DNA of 64,000 nt, taken from contig OU015567.1 of assembly GCA_907165135.1 (NCBI GenBank), positions 4,841,001-4,905,000 of the forward strand, in the 5' to 3' direction. This document shows, piece by piece, positions 11,397 to 23,082 of the stretch (positions are counted from its first letter, which is position 1; each line of letters opens with the position of its first letter). Under the pieces are notes generated by a model. It had not been told where the DNA came from and did no database searches. It worked only from the letters and a program-made list of their open reading frames with translations. Both the position numbers and the translations under genes were made by a program. The stretch comes from Oikopleura dioica (taxonomy: Eukaryota > Chordata > Appendicularia > Copelata > Oikopleuridae).

Positions 11397-13954
11397 AGTC
11401 AAAAGCACAGCTTTTTTAATCCTTTTTCTTTGAAAAAAAGGGCAAAGGTTCATTTTGAACGAAAAAGTAGCGGATGTAGCGAATGATCAGAAAATCGGTT
11501 AATGAGTTGAAATGAGCTCAAAATAACAGGATGCGCGGCCGTGGAAAGGAAAGGGAAATTTTGTTGAATAAAGTGGCGATTTGGGGCCATTTGGGAAGTG
11601 CTCAGCAAAGATTAGATTCGAACATTCTTTTTGAAAAATAAGTTCAAAAAAAATCGCGATCTGTTAAAATTGGAATTTGTTAATCAAAATTTTTTTCAAT
11701 ATTTTGCAGCCAAGGATCGATCGGGGCGAACCTCGCCGAGGATTTGGCCAAAGTTTGGCCCAAACAGTTATCAAATCGAATCGTGAAAAAAGAAATCATC
11801 CCCCGACCCGTCTTTTTTATTTTCGACAACTTGCAAATCCTGCTTTGAGCTGAAAATAGCCAGCGAGGATAATTTTTCTCGCATGTCCAGAATTTCGAAG
11901 ACCGTACTATTTGCAGATAAGAAATAAAGAAGAAGGTGGAAAAGCGCGATATCACGTGGCTAGTGGTTTTCTAGAGAGGGACATTTATTTTGCCAGATTT
12001 TCGGGATAAATAAGGCGGATAGATAAGGGCAGAAAAAAGGGTTGAAAATTGGAAATGGATATTTTTTCAACGTGAGTTTCTAGCGGTTCAGTTTTTATTC
12101 AGTCTGGGCTCGGTCTTTGTAAATAACCTGAGTCAGGGTTCTCAAAGACTTAAATGAAAACCCTGACTCAGGTGTCTGGTAGACAGGAAAAATTGTCTGG
12201 CAGACAATACGAGTTTATACAAAAATGTGACTAGCTGGGTTCGGCATCCTGTGTTAAAAACCTGAGTCAGGGTTCTAAAAGACTAAAATAAAAACTCTGA
12301 CATACGTTTTGCGCACAGGTTTCCGAACCCAGCTTGTTTGATTTTTGTGGAAAATTCGTTTTGTCTGCCAGACATTTTTTGTCTACCAGACATTTTTTTG
12401 TCTACCAGACAGTTTACAGAAAGGTCAAATCTATCGTCACCGATAACCAGAAAATTGCGCTGGCAGCTCGGTTTTGAAACTCTGAATTTGATTGAACCAG
12501 TTTGAATCTGATTTTTTCATTTTGCCGGCATCTCCGGTCATTTTTCCTCTTCTCAAATCTCTCAGCTGTGAGCTAATCTAGCGCTGGCATTTTGTGGCGC
12601 CACTTCTAACGCCGCAGCAACGACAGCACTACTAACGTTATCGGTTAAGGAGAAGGTATGAGAAATTTGATTTCCAGGAAATTTTATTCCCGAAAGTCCA
12701 TTTTTTCGAGTAACGATAAGGATCGGCCTGCTTTTTTAGAGGAGAATATTCAAAAAAATTATTCAATAATTAATTAAATTATTAAATAAAAAAATAAACA
12801 ATTTATTTTAAAAATTAAAAAAAAAATAATTAATTTTTTGCTGGTGCTAAAAATAATGGATTTCTAAAGAAAGAAAATTCTTCAAAATGTTATTTTTCGC
12901 TTACCAAAATTGTTATTTTTCATCGAGTTTTGCTTGTCACGTAAAAATTGCCCCCAAGATCTGAAGCTGCGATAATAAGCCGTGTTGATCTTGAAATTTG
13001 AAATTATCGTTTTCTTAGGCCGCTTTAGAAACGGCCACTCCGGCACTAGAATTATTACGTAGAGAGTCAAGCAGTTTCCCTTTCTCTTCTTTTTCAGAAA
13101 AAGTAAGCGGCAATTAAGGGTAGGGCAAACGGTTATCAGCGCAGCTAACAAGCCGCAGAAAATGTTCTTTCAAAGAGGTGATAATTTTTAATTGCCGAGA
13201 ACAGGAATTTTTGTTTGTAATCATTTCGACTAGCGGTTGAACTCTAGGTGTTTTAGCGGGCGTTTTTTATGATGATCCAGAGCGAATTTCGAGCAATTTT
13301 CGCAGAAAATAAGTGAGATAAAAATCATCCATAATTAACAATTTAAAGCAATAAGCCGGGAAATAAATTTCATAAGAGCTGCGATAAGCTAAGCTTATCA
13401 ACTTGTTCTTATCATTTTCTTCTGCACCTGTTTTGATTTAAGTTGCTTCTTTTGCGATTCTTGAAATTTCATCGTTATCAATTAATTCAAAAACGTGATG
13501 TCAGGCATCGAAAACGAGAAATAGCGACATGTCAGAAATTGACTTGCGTATGTATTCAGACATCGCGTTTTCAAAAGAAAGAGGGATAACAAAGATGATT
13601 GATAAAAAAACTTTTGATAAAAAAAGAAAAGTGGAGTAGATAATTGGCAGCTTCATTCTGGAAGCAGGAAAGACGCGGTTTGGCCTTGCTGATTGATCTC
13701 GAGTTTTTTCAATAGAAAATAACCGTTCATCAAAAATTCGCATCGTCAAGCAATATTCACAAAATATTTCATGAATGAAAAATTTTTTTTAACGATTTGT
13801 ACGTAGTTTAATGATTAAATATTAATATAAATTTAAATATTTATTAATATTTTTTAATATTAATATTTATTAATTAAATATTTTTCATCTGAAGAATTTT
13901 TTTCATTTCAGAATAGCAGTTGAAAAATATTTTTCAAAAGCAGCTGCCCCCGGG
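11397..13954. other. Intergenic, no convincing gene
   Basis: A/T-rich DNA with low-complexity tracts (12760-12840 and 13800-13880 are runs of A, T and AAT). Only short open frames without motifs. Contains the paired MITE copies at 12104-12333 and copies of a GTCTGGCAGACA-like word near 12170-12210 and 12360-12410. Confidence 0.5.
12104..12333. repeat. Two MITE copies side by side
   Basis: Copy one starts CTGGGCTCGG..AACCTGAGTCAGGG and meets CCCTGACTCAGG near 12160. Copy two starts CTGGGTTCGGCATCCTGTGT and ends CACAGGTTTCCGAACCCAG. Between them is a GTCTGGTAGACAGG palindrome that is repeated outside. Confidence 0.6.
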
Positions 13955-14165
13955 CAGCCCCCGGGAATTTTTCGATCGGGAACGAGGGCAAATTGCCCGT
14001 GCCCGTTTTTGGCCGCGGGAATCTATAAATACCAGCCCGTTCCCCTTTTTGCCCGCGGGAATATTTATTTGGTGCCCGTGACCGCTTTTGCCCGCGGGAA
14101 TATTCAGTTTGTGCCCGTGACCGTTTTTGCCCCCGGGAATCATCAATGAGTTGCCCGTTCGCGAA
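13955..14165. repeat. GC-rich minisatellite
   Basis: About four diverged units built on TTTTTGCCCGCGGGAATA plus a GTGCCCGTGACC word, each roughly 45-50 bp. It produces a repetitive open frame on the minus strand that I do not regard as a gene. Confidence 0.6.
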
Positions 14166-14893
14166 TTTTCCCCCGAGCAAACGCGGGATTTCGAACTCTG
14201 GTTTAATCTGTCTGCCTGTCAGTGTGACCATCTTTTGGTCAGAATAAAAATTCGAGTGTTGGTTAAATTAAACAATTTCGAGCCGTGTAACAGAAATAAC
14301 AGCAGAATCGTCATAACTCGCGCTGCGAGAAGATGTTCCCAATTTCAGGATTAAAGATTTTTAGAACCTTACATAAATCGTGCGGCGAGCGCTGACCATA
14401 AGACCGAGTCAGTGAGTTTTCTAATTCCATCTCTTAAACCCTCAAAAGCCAAAACGCTCTTTAGTAGATCGATCTCATGGGCAGCAGCAGCGCAGACGGG
14501 CGAGTTAGTTAGGACATTCAGGAGCCAGTCATTTTTTTTTTGTTTCTAAAAAATAGTGTGAAAAAACAAGCATTTTTTCGTTTGAAATCCGCGATTTCTT
14601 TGTTCATAAAAATAAATTCAATAACAATCATACTGATTCGTCGCGGTGCCAGAAAAAACATAACGACGAGATGTTGTGTTTTGAAAGTAATTATCTGACT
14701 GTATTACATGTAAAAATGGTTCAATTGATTTCAGAACTATTTTCACACTACAAAGTGAGTATGAAATTTTTTTTCTAGAAATTGAATAAAAAGCCATAAC
14801 TTTATACAGTTTATTTTCAACAGTAATTTTTTCTTGAAGAATAGATTGAACATTGCTATCAACGGCAAATTGGACATTCAATTTAATTTGACA

Positions 14894-14938
14894 TACGGTA
14901 CATAGACTCAGGTTTTAACACAGGATGCCGATCCCAGT
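14894..14938. repeat. MITE terminal fragment
   Basis: Right end only: GACTCAGGTTTTAACACAGG followed by ATGCCGATCCCAG. Confidence 0.5.
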
Positions 14939-15480
14939 AGAGCAACTTTGATTCTGATCCTTACATAAAAATCTTTGCCTGACACAACCCTGGAATTGGC
15001 GATTCTTACATCGGAAGTTCTTTTGGCAATTGCGTTTCCCACAATTTCAAAAAGAATGTCTGCTCGACAAATTGTGCATTTTGCCTCCCTTCTTATCAAG
15101 GAAGTGTTACGGAGATTTTTGATGAACGAAAATTACGAGCCGCTCACCTGGTAAGTGCTTCCCCCGCACTTCTTCTGAAGCTGTGATTGCCACAACAGTT
15201 AGCCAACTGAAGTTTGAACGTGTCGCATAACCAAATTTTCACGTCTCATTTAGAAAAAAACAGCCTCCTCTCTGACGAATGCGCAATCGTGAATGCCGCG
15301 GAATTATGCGAAAACGCTGGAAAGAAGAGGCGAAAGTTATGAATTTACGCGTGATTTGCTTTCCTCTTCGTTTTATTTTGAAATTTTGAAGAGCTAAGCA
15401 CGTTGGTGGCGCAAATTTTGACGAGGGCCACTTGACCAAATCTCAATTTACCAAAATTATCGTCGAGATTATGCGAATTG

Positions 15481-15771
15481 GGCTCCGCAACCTGTGTAGA
15501 AAATCTGATTCAGGGTCTGAAAATCGGAGAAGCATAATTTTCAAAATAAATTTGGAAGAAAATGACTCATTATGATTCATTAATTATGACTCATATATTA
15601 TGAGTTATAAATTTAATATATGAGTCATTATTTATTAAATAATTAATAATGATGAGTCAATGGCAATGAGTCATTGGTAATGACTGAAAGCCGCTTCGCG
15701 GCTTCGATTTTGAAAGAGCCGCTACGCGGCTTTTCATCAATGATCTGTAAGACCCTGACTCAGGGTTTCCT
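15481..15771. repeat. MITE-like element with AP-1-like sites in its body
   Basis: Left end GGGCTCCGCAACCTGTGTAG..TCAGGG, right end AAGACCCTGACTCAGGG. The right half has the usual GCCGC hairpins; the left half is replaced by A/T-rich DNA with repeated TGA(G/C)TCA. Confidence 0.6.
15563..15673. promoter_or_regulatory. Cluster of five TGA(G/C)TCA sites
   Basis: Exact TGACTCA at 15563 and 15587, and TGAGTCA at 15621, 15653 and 15667. This heptamer is the established AP-1 (Fos/Jun, bZIP) site. Whether it works here is not known; no gene lies close by. Confidence 0.35.
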
Positions 15772-16337
15772 TAGTGAAAAAGAGAATGAATGATTGAGGC
15801 TCGACCATTAGCTGATCTTTGTATGTTCGTCCCCTGATCCGGGATATGCTCACTTTACCGCTGTAAATTATTAATCTCATCCGATAAATCTTCTTATCTC
15901 TGAGTACTGTGTCGTCACCGGATGAAGACAGGCTCTTGAATGAAGAAAAATTCATCCTCTTTCTTGATTTTATCGCCTTTTTCTGAAGGGTTCATGCAAA
16001 AGTGGGCCAAAATAGGCGATTTTATGAATCATGATTGAGTCCAAAAAGAGGAAAGAATGGTATCTTTGGTTTTCCAAACAAGAGAACGTGAGAGCGGTTC
16101 CTTAGATAACTCTCTTTCTTTCACTTTGTCGGCGGCAAACATACAAAGTGGCTCCTCTTTTCGATCTCGCCTGAGAGTTATGAAGGATTTAGCGGAATAG
16201 CTTCCGCAGCGACAAGGTGCCTCTTTGGTTAGGTCAATTAGTTGAGCCCTTTTTTCTTTGATAAAGAGTCTTTAAAAGCTCATTTTGGATGTAAACACAA
16301 AATAAAAGCAAAGGATGAAAGGTTCAATCGAAATCTG

Positions 16338-16517
16338 GACTCGAAATCCTTTGTAAAAAACCTGAGTCAGGGTCTGAAAGCTCCTCAACGAAAAGCCGCG
16401 TAGCGGCTTTATTCTAAACGAAGCCGCGAAGCGGCTGCGCCATTATTCAGTAATTGATTGAATTTGCGGCTTTTTGTAGAAGATTTTTCAAAGCCTGACT
16501 CAGGTTTTCCAGACAGG
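16338..16517. repeat. MITE-like element
   Basis: Left end TTGTAAAAAACCTGAGTCAG, right end AGCCTGACTCAGGTTTTCCA..ACAGG, two hairpins of the GCCGC type plus one degraded. Confidence 0.6.
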
Positions 16518-17379
16518 AAGGATTTCTGTATTCTTAGTCGGTTCGAAAATGCAATTCAGAAAAGTCTCTTTTGACATTTGGACGGAAATCTAGACGACCG
16601 CGGTGGCACGAGATTTGAACCGCGTCGATGGTTTACGGCTTGCGAGATGTTCTTTTCGCGGTTAATGCAAAAGTGGAACTCTAAACGGCGAAAATTCCTA
16701 AACAGCGACCAAAAAAGATTCAGGACAAGAGATAAGCCAATTACTGTAAAATTGCTCGGCGGTTTTTTTTCAAGTTCATTTTTTCGGAGAAAATATATTG
16801 ATTTTTCAATCTAAGAGGAAATTAAGGGTTAGGGTTGGGATTAAAATTTAAGGGTGTAACGGGTTTTTGAAAGTTGAATTTGAAAGTTTAAGGGATTTTT
16901 TTGTAAAATGGTTTTTGATTGGAATGAAAAACCAATGAGTTTTGGAACTTGTGATGGAACTTGAAGCGAGGAGTCAAACTTTGAGTCGGTTTGTTGTGGC
17001 TCAAAGCGTTGATCTGATTCAGCTGATCCGCTCGAAGGTGTCGCGCCACTTTTTTCTGAGCTGGCTTGTTTAGAAAATGCCCTACCAAAAATGACTTTCA
17101 AACTTTGAAGGTGATTTTCAACAGTAAAAAAGAATCCCCCCTTCAACTTTTTGAGGGATATTTTGAGCTAGTCAGCGTCTGAAATGTTTGCTTGGTCCGT
17201 GTCTACGCACGATACAAACTCATTATGGAAATGTACACCGCTGTCGCAGAAATGACTTTTTAACTAGCTCAACGGTTGTTCGGCCCGGATCAGGTGGAAA
17301 AATCGTTAACGTTGAAAATCGCGATTCGCCGTTTTTTTTGCCTACTGAGTTCAAACTCTACTGAAATGGGTGTTTTAAA

Positions 17380-17790
17380 GGTTTGAGATGTCGCCAAATG
17401 GTGTTCAAATAAAGTCAAATGTAAGAAATTATCCTTGAATGTCAACAAATGTCGACCTCATACTTTCAAACCTCTTTATTTTGTTAAATGTTAGCAATGT
17501 CTAATGTGCTCGAAAAAAATATGTTACAATCTTCTTGAATATGACATTTGCAATGTATGAGAATGTTGATAAATGTTACATGTTTCTGAATGTCTCATCT
17601 TATCTTAAGATTTCCTTCAATATCGCAGCTTTTTTCAATGTCTTCAAATGTATGAGTGTATCGAACAATTTGAGAAGATTTTCAATCAATTTAGACATTC
17701 AGCGACATTCATAGACATCATTTGACTAAAAGAGACATTCAGGACATCTATAAAGCTTCTTTTTACATCTTGAATGTCACATTCGTTGAT
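17380..17790. repeat. AATGT-rich block with mirrored second half
   Basis: The words AAATGT and GAATGT recur every few tens of bases up to about 17690, then ACATTC and GACATT take over. The bias flips strand, as in a decayed inverted repeat. No coding role is seen. Confidence 0.4.
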
Positions 17791-18240
17791 TTTTAAGAAG
17801 AATGCGATATAAATAAAAGCTCATTCTTGTAAATTTCTCAAGAACTTCACGAATCAACCCTAGTTACATCAGATGTCAATGTAACTTGATTTTGATGATG
17901 AAGAAAAGCAAGAATTACGAAAAAACTGGTCTGTAGATGTAAGGAAAGCCGCGGCAAGTGTAAAGGATTCTCCATCTGAAAAAGATCGTCGGGCGGCGCT
18001 ATAATTTTCGCGGAACGGGGAACACCAAGCTGAGTGGCGGCACTGGGCCCTAATGTTATAAAAATCTTCAAATGTAATCACTTTTTCACGTTTTCTTGTT
18101 TCATCTCTCAAGAAGCTAAAATGGCTGTGAAAATATTTTCTCAATTTTGAAGTAAAAATCTAATCAGGTTTAAAATATGAGAAGCATTTTTTCAGCAGTC
18201 ATAACTGAATGATCCCCTTATTTGCCCTTATCTGCATCTC

Positions 18241-18328
18241 GGGTCCTGGAAGAGCCTTGATAAAAGCCGCTTAGCGGCTTTCTTCAGAACGAACCTCTTG
18301 CGCGGCTTTTGCCACAGATCTTCCAGGA
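18241..18328. repeat. Small hairpin element with TCCTGGAAGA ends
   Basis: GTCCTGGAAGAGCC pairs with GATCTTCCAGGAC; one AAAGCCGCTTAGCGGCTTT hairpin lies inside. It is related in body, but not in termini, to the common MITE. Confidence 0.45.
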
Positions 18329-18644
18329 CTTCGATTTGTTTGGACGCAAGGTTTGGACGCAAGAGCCTAAGATTTCTGGTCGAGTTTGAATCTCAAAGCC
18401 GGTTATCCTGTCGAGAAAAGGGCAAGGATAAGGCTTTTGAGCTTGAACTTTTATCTCATTTCTACAAGTATTTGGCGCAAGGTGCGATTAGAGCGCCGCC
18501 AGTTGAAATTGGAGTTTTCTAAATATTTCTTGCAATTTCGTTTTAAAGCCCGTTAGTGAATTACGCTCGTCGCCCTGTTGCCCAAGCAACCAGCAAAAAT
18601 GAGCTTTTCCCGCCGAGCGACGGAAAATCCACAATTTCAGAAAA

Positions 18645-19638
18645 ATGCCCTCTCATTTGTACAAGTTTGTACTTCCAAAGGCGAAAACAGTCGATGGGCT
18701 TCCAGAGTATGTTAATTGGACGAAAGAAGAAGTCGCCGATTTTGTCGAGAAAATTGGATTTCCAGATTACAGGTAAATTTTTAATTTTTAAAAAAAGGCA
18801 ACTCTTGTTCATTCTCCACATTTTTGTATGATTCCCCTTGTTCATCATTAATCAGTAGTAATACGGATCAAAACCAATCTTTGTTGTTGTAATCGTAGAA
18901 AGGGGTTATCATTCGAGCCTATGATTCGAGCCATCCAATATCTCTAGAATTTGGGCTTGTGGTTAGGGTTAGCGACTGGGAACTCTTAAGGGTGGTCCGG
19001 GGGGCAAAGCCCCCTGGTTTGGGCCTTAGGTGGGGAGGGGGGTCCCGGGGGCATAGGCTATGCCGCATAGCCCCCTGTGTTAGGGTTAGGGTTTGGGGCA
19101 GCTCGTATGATAACCCCCTTATTCTGTTGAAACCCTTAAAAAAGGCTACGTGGCCTCAGGATAAACAAGGGGGCACATGCAGGAAGTCCAGAGATGAGCA
19201 AGGGTACAAAGTAGCCGTTATATCTTTTCGATTTGCACAAGCGGTTTTTTCAAATATTTTGATTCAAAAACCTTTTCAACTTATTAACAAGGCCCTGTTT
19301 CGAGCTCAACAATCTGTCCGGCCGCCAACTAGCCTACATCACCGCTTCAAATCTTCCTAAGATCGGAATTCACAAGTTTGAAGACATCAAGCGCCTGATG
19401 CAAGGTGAAAAATTTCAATATTTTGACCCGTCTAACGAGTAATTTAAATAAAGCATTCCGAAGTCTGACGGGCGACGAGTACCCGAACTATCACGTTTCA
19501 ATCTCGGAGAACAAGAACTCGGATCTGGTGGAGACTTGGACGAGGAAAGCGCGCTCGGGACCGGCCGCGGATGCGGTCAGAATTGAAGATGTTACGAGAG
19601 AGAGGGTGCACCAAGGAACGCATAAGATTCCACTGTAA
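18645..19638 (+). CDS. SAM-domain protein (SAMD15-like)
   Basis: Three exons, 18645-18772, 19292-19404 and 19454-19638, give 141 residues in frame. The first two exons encode a sterile alpha motif domain: WTKEEVADFVEKIGFPDYR, then a helix ending CFELNNLSGRQLAYI, then LPKIGIHKFEDIKRLM. The order W..edV..f, G..Y..cF..n.isG..L, LP.iGI..fedi is that of SAM domains and is closest, as I remember it, to vertebrate SAMD15. SAM domains mediate protein-protein contacts. The C-terminal 60 residues are charged and match nothing I know. The ATG is preceded by CAATTTCAG, which could be a trans-splice acceptor. An AATAAA overlaps the stop codon. Intron 1 (519 bp) carries the telomere-like repeat below. Confidence 0.8.
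18955..19100. repeat. Telomere-like words and GC foldback in intron
   Basis: GGTTAGGGTTAGCGACTGGG near 18961 and TGTTAGGGTTAGGGTTTGGG near 19078 flank two G-rich hairpins (GGGGGGCAAAGCCCCC and GGGGGCATA..TATGCC..GCCCCC). The words match the TTAGGG telomere unit of chordates, but only two to three units each. Confidence 0.45.
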
Positions 19639-20011
19639 ATAAATATAATTCAAACATAGAACGCTTTATTGTAGCCATGTGAATGCATCTCCTACCCGTC
19701 AGCTTTTTTCTTCATAAAAAGGAAATTTTTATAAACACCATATTTTTGGTTCTGAAGGCGTCGTCAGGTTAAACTTGCTTCAAAAACTTGATAAGAGGAA
19801 TTTTTGACCAAGAAAAATCAATATTTTCGCCAAAATAAGGCCAAATTCGTCAATTTTCGGCAAAAAGTCCAATTTTAAAATGTGCTTTTCGGGGTCAAAA
19901 TTATAAAATTCCGAAATTTGATTTTTCGAAAAAAGCTGACGGGGGTCCTTAACAAAAGTATAGGAAATTATAGGAAGAAATGCTTCATTGTGTCCAGCTC
20001 TGAACAAATGA
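19639..20011. other. Intergenic
   Basis: The 3' flank of the SAM gene and the presumed 5' region of the next gene. A/T-rich, with no motif I can name; a missing first exon of the next gene may lie here. Confidence 0.4.
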
Positions 20012-20754
20012 TTGAACGCTCTAGTGCGATTTTATTATGATACTTTCCCTTTTGACGACTTTCTGCTTGATAAAAATCGCTCATTCAAAGAGAGGGGCGA
20101 GAAGGCAGAGACCATAAGACCAGAAATTGCCCTGGATAAAACTTCTCAACGTATCAGGCGGAGAGCAAATTTTCTGATCGTGGTTTGCATTTTGATCATT
20201 ATGTGAGTACTTTTTTTCTGGAGTCAATTAAAGAGATTATTTAGAATAAGCCTTGTTAATATCATCGCTTTCGGAACAACATTTTGTTCAAATACTCTCA
20301 CTGGACTCTATTGGATACTTGTTGGCTTAAATTTTAAGTCTATTCCATCGGCGAATATCAATTCTCTCTACGATCTCAAACTGTCTCTTTCTTACATCTC
20401 ACTCTTCAGTATAACAGGTTTCTATGAAGTGAAGAATCCAAACGTACCAGCCAATAACAGCTCACTTCAGGTGAAAAAATACAAGAAAACGGTATAAACA
20501 GTTTCTTTATTTTAATAATCATACGTTATAAGCACGTGGTCGGCCCTTTAACAAATATCATCCTCTTCCTCGTTTTTCAAGTACAAGATGATACGCCCAC
20601 GAAGTTGTTCGAATCATACAAGCTGGATTATTTGGCAATTAGCTTTTATATAGCTGAATGCGTTCTGATGCTACTGGAATGTCTCGCTTTTTATTTGATT
20701 TTTCTTGCCTTGAAGGATTTCGAAAGAATCAAAACTATTGCCGGGGTACATTAA
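20012..20754 (+). CDS. Multi-pass membrane protein, 5' end uncertain
   Basis: Exons 20012(or earlier)-20202, 20245-20470 and 20533-20754 join in frame across GT-AG introns of 42 and 62 bp. The translation has a charged N-terminal part (FKERGEKAETIRPEI) and about four hydrophobic segments: ANFLIVVCILIIISLV, a second through TGLYWILVGL, a third at GPLTNIILFLVFQV, a fourth from YIAECVLMLLECLAFYLIFL. An Asn-rich loop (NPNVPANNSSL) could be glycosylated. The topology resembles four-span tetraspanin- or claudin-like proteins, but I see no signature. No ATG fits the first exon, so an upstream exon or a trans-splice site is missing. AATAAA at 20895 is a likely poly(A) signal. Confidence 0.6.
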
Positions 20755-20992
20755 TATCTCTTTTACTTGAAATAAAGTCAATTAAGTGGCGATCACCAAC
20801 ATGGCTTAGCGGGGATCTCAGGATAATCGAAAATCAAGGAGAACAATCCCAAAACAATCAAGCATTTCAGATCTGAAAAAAATGATAATGTTTTAATAAA
20901 CGCCCTTATTTTGACTTGATTGCCGAGACTATTAATTTTTATGAAGTGTAAGAACAAAATAATGTCCAAAAAATTTATTTTTTTCAGGTTCA

Positions 20993-21287
20993 GTGAAATA
21001 AATAACACGTGATTTTTGATGGAATAATCAGATTTGCTTATTTTCTTGGTTCTTTTTTTTGGGATTGTGTTTGGAACCGACAAAAAAATTTCGACAAATT
21101 TTGCGTAGGCGGCGACTCGGCTGCTGATTGGCCGGTTTGCCGAATCCAGGCCTCTGATTGGCTGAAAATTTCCACGCAAAATTTGTCGAAATTTTTTTGT
21201 CGGTTCCAAACACAATCCCAAAAAAAAGAACCAAGAAAATAAGCAAATCTGATTATTCCATCAAAAATCACGTGTTATTTATTTCAC
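20993..21287. repeat. Perfect 113-bp inverted repeat (foldback)
   Basis: Arms 20993-21105 and 21175-21287 are, as far as I can check by eye, exact complements including an eight-base T/A run. The ends are GTGAAATAAATAACACGTG and its complement. The 69-bp loop contains GATTGGCCGG and GATTGGCTG. No clear target duplication. Such identity implies recent origin or gene conversion. Confidence 0.8.
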
Positions 21288-22227
21288 AGAGCCTGATGAG
21301 GAACCTCCCGATGTTGGGGATTAAAGCCACGTCGATTACAAAAGCGGACAGCTGCAGAACCAAAAAACCAAAAACCCAATTTGCCTCGGTGCTTAGTAAG
21401 GCCTTAATCACACGACAAACGTCTTTACTTGAACCTTTGTCGAGACGTTATTATTTTGGAAAAACAAGTTTTGCCAAAGTGATTGCAATCAGCAATACAT
21501 TCTAGCAACCGGGGGAAGGAATTACACAACACCCTCTGCGGTGGCTGGATAATTCTCCTCCTGGTCAGTTATTTTGCTCCTTCCTTCCTACGACATCGCC
21601 ACATCGGACGTTGAAATGAGTTGTTCAAGTTGGCGACCTTCGGCGAAAAGGACAGCGGGGGGACCTTGTTTCGCTTATTGTTACCAAAAGCATTGCTACG
21701 GGAAAAAAGGTAATATTTCAAGGCGAACAAATTGAATTTTTAATTTCATTAGCCGGCTTTTCCTTTCACTTTTTTCTGGAAGTTTGGGTTTTTGGGTTTT
21801 TTTATTCGCCTGGAATTCTGCGCCGAGTGATGAAAGACGTAATCTAGCCCTACTTGGGCGCAATTGCAGCGGGATTAAGCACTTTTAATGAGCTACAAAT
21901 CAGTGTGACGGATATTCGGAATTTCCGCAAATTTTTATGACGATCCACTTTTTTTTCTTTCCTTGAAAGACACATCTTTCGTCATCGAAAAAAGAGACAT
22001 TTGCTACTTTGATTTTGGAGTCGCTGGAATTACAAGACCGAGCAAATGATCGGTCAAGTGAGCGCGTAATGGTCAAGAGCGCGAATCAATGATCATAGGA
22101 TCAAGTTCAAAGGACTCAAAAGAGCACTAGAAGAGCTTCGTAATCTTGGACTTTCGAAAAAGAATGTCTGACCGCCAGATTCTCATGCTCCGAAATTGTT
22201 AACAAAGAGGCACAAATTCTAGCTTTT
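21288..22227. other. Intergenic, no convincing gene
   Basis: Short open frames without family motifs. A plus-strand stretch near 21500-21590 reads as a short hydrophobic peptide but has no start or splice context. Confidence 0.4.
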
Positions 22228-22492
22228 GGCTGGGCTTCCTGAGTAAAGAACCTGAGTCAGAGTCTAAAAGAGTCAGAAAAGCCAAAAAATGATAAAAACT
22301 AATGATTCGACAGTTTTTCTCCAAGCATTTATTTGAAGTTCATTCCAAGTTAATACAGGAAACATGCACAAACATCGCGAAGAAAGTCGCAAACACCTGC
22401 ACTTTGGTTCTTGAAAAAGGGGATAAGGATACTTACCGGCAACCGAGCTTGACCCAGATTTTGAATCTGACTCAGGATTTTTAGACAGGTTG
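22228..22492. repeat. MITE-like element, hairpins lost
   Basis: Left end GGGCTTCCTGAGTAAAGAAC then CTGAGTCAGAGTC; right end CTGACTCAGGATTTTTAGAC then AGGTTGCC. The usual GCCGC hairpins are absent from the body. Confidence 0.5.
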
Positions 22493-22663
22493 CCAAAATA
22501 TATATAATGGCAATATTAGCTGACGTTGTTTGTTAAAATTGCTCATATTTTTCTTACAAAACTGAGTTAGTAATTGCCGGTTTCTTCAAAAACCAATTCT
22601 GTCGAGTGCTAATCCCGTTACCGCAAAGTCATCTTTTGTTTTTGTTGATGATTTTTTGCCCAG

Positions 22664-22927
22664 CCCGTGCCGCGAACTCGGCGTCATTTTCATTTTCACG
22701 GAGTCGCCCAACATTTCTCAGCGATTTCGACATTATGCATTAGCGTGCTTGTTTTTCCACTCGCGCCTCAGAAGGCGCAATTTCTCCACCGCGGGAAAAA
22801 TGGGTTTATGCGTTTTCAAGATGATATTCTGCGGGCGAAGATGATTCAAGCGCTACAGGTGCCAAATGAAAACGCGGAAAATGATTTCATTATTTTTCAA
22901 AGAAAATATACCAGCTCGAGTGTTTGA
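22664..22927 (+). CDS. Possible small mitochondrial-type protein (COX6C-like?)
   Basis: An open exon begins after a good acceptor (TTTTTTGCCCAG) and encodes PVPRTRRHFHFHGVA, a hydrophobic span ISTLCISVLVFPLA and a charged tail KNGFMRFQDDILRAKMIQAL. A short basic N-terminus, one membrane span and a charged C-terminus recall cytochrome c oxidase subunit 6C, but identity is weak. An ATG at 22507 (MAILAD) with a nearby GT could be exon 1. The last part (after 22858) may instead be an intron, since CTACAG|GTGCCA is donor-like. An AATAAA at about 22971 supports a real transcript end. Treat as a candidate only. Confidence 0.35.
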   Translation, partial: PVPRTRRHFHFHGVAQHFSAISTLCISVLVFPLAPQKAQFLHRGKNGFMRFQDDILRAKMIQALQVPNENAENDFIIFQRKYTSSSV

Positions 22928-23082
22928 ACTTTTGGAGTTTGCAATTTCTGTAACCGTTTCTCGATATCATAATAAAATATAAGTGGCCTTATTCATCTTT
23001 TACTTGTTTCATGTGTGAGCTTGTTCATCATCCGACTCTATTTTTCTACCTGTAGTCTAGGCTAAGCAGACTGTTTATCGAA

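Larger units (their letters stand above)
14166..18240. other. Intergenic, repeats, no convincing gene
   Basis: Holds MITE copies, an AP-1-like site cluster, a TTAGGGTTAGGGTT stretch near 16827 and an AATGT-rich block (each listed or mentioned separately). A minus-strand frame at 14908-15099 (with AKCTICRADILFEIVG) and one at 17847-18144 could be exon fragments, but no gene model could be built. Confidence 0.45.

Noticed and set aside
13908-14231. Minus frame with repeated SRGQK units
   Set aside because: It is the translation of a GC-rich minisatellite; no start, signal or neighbouring exon supports a gene.
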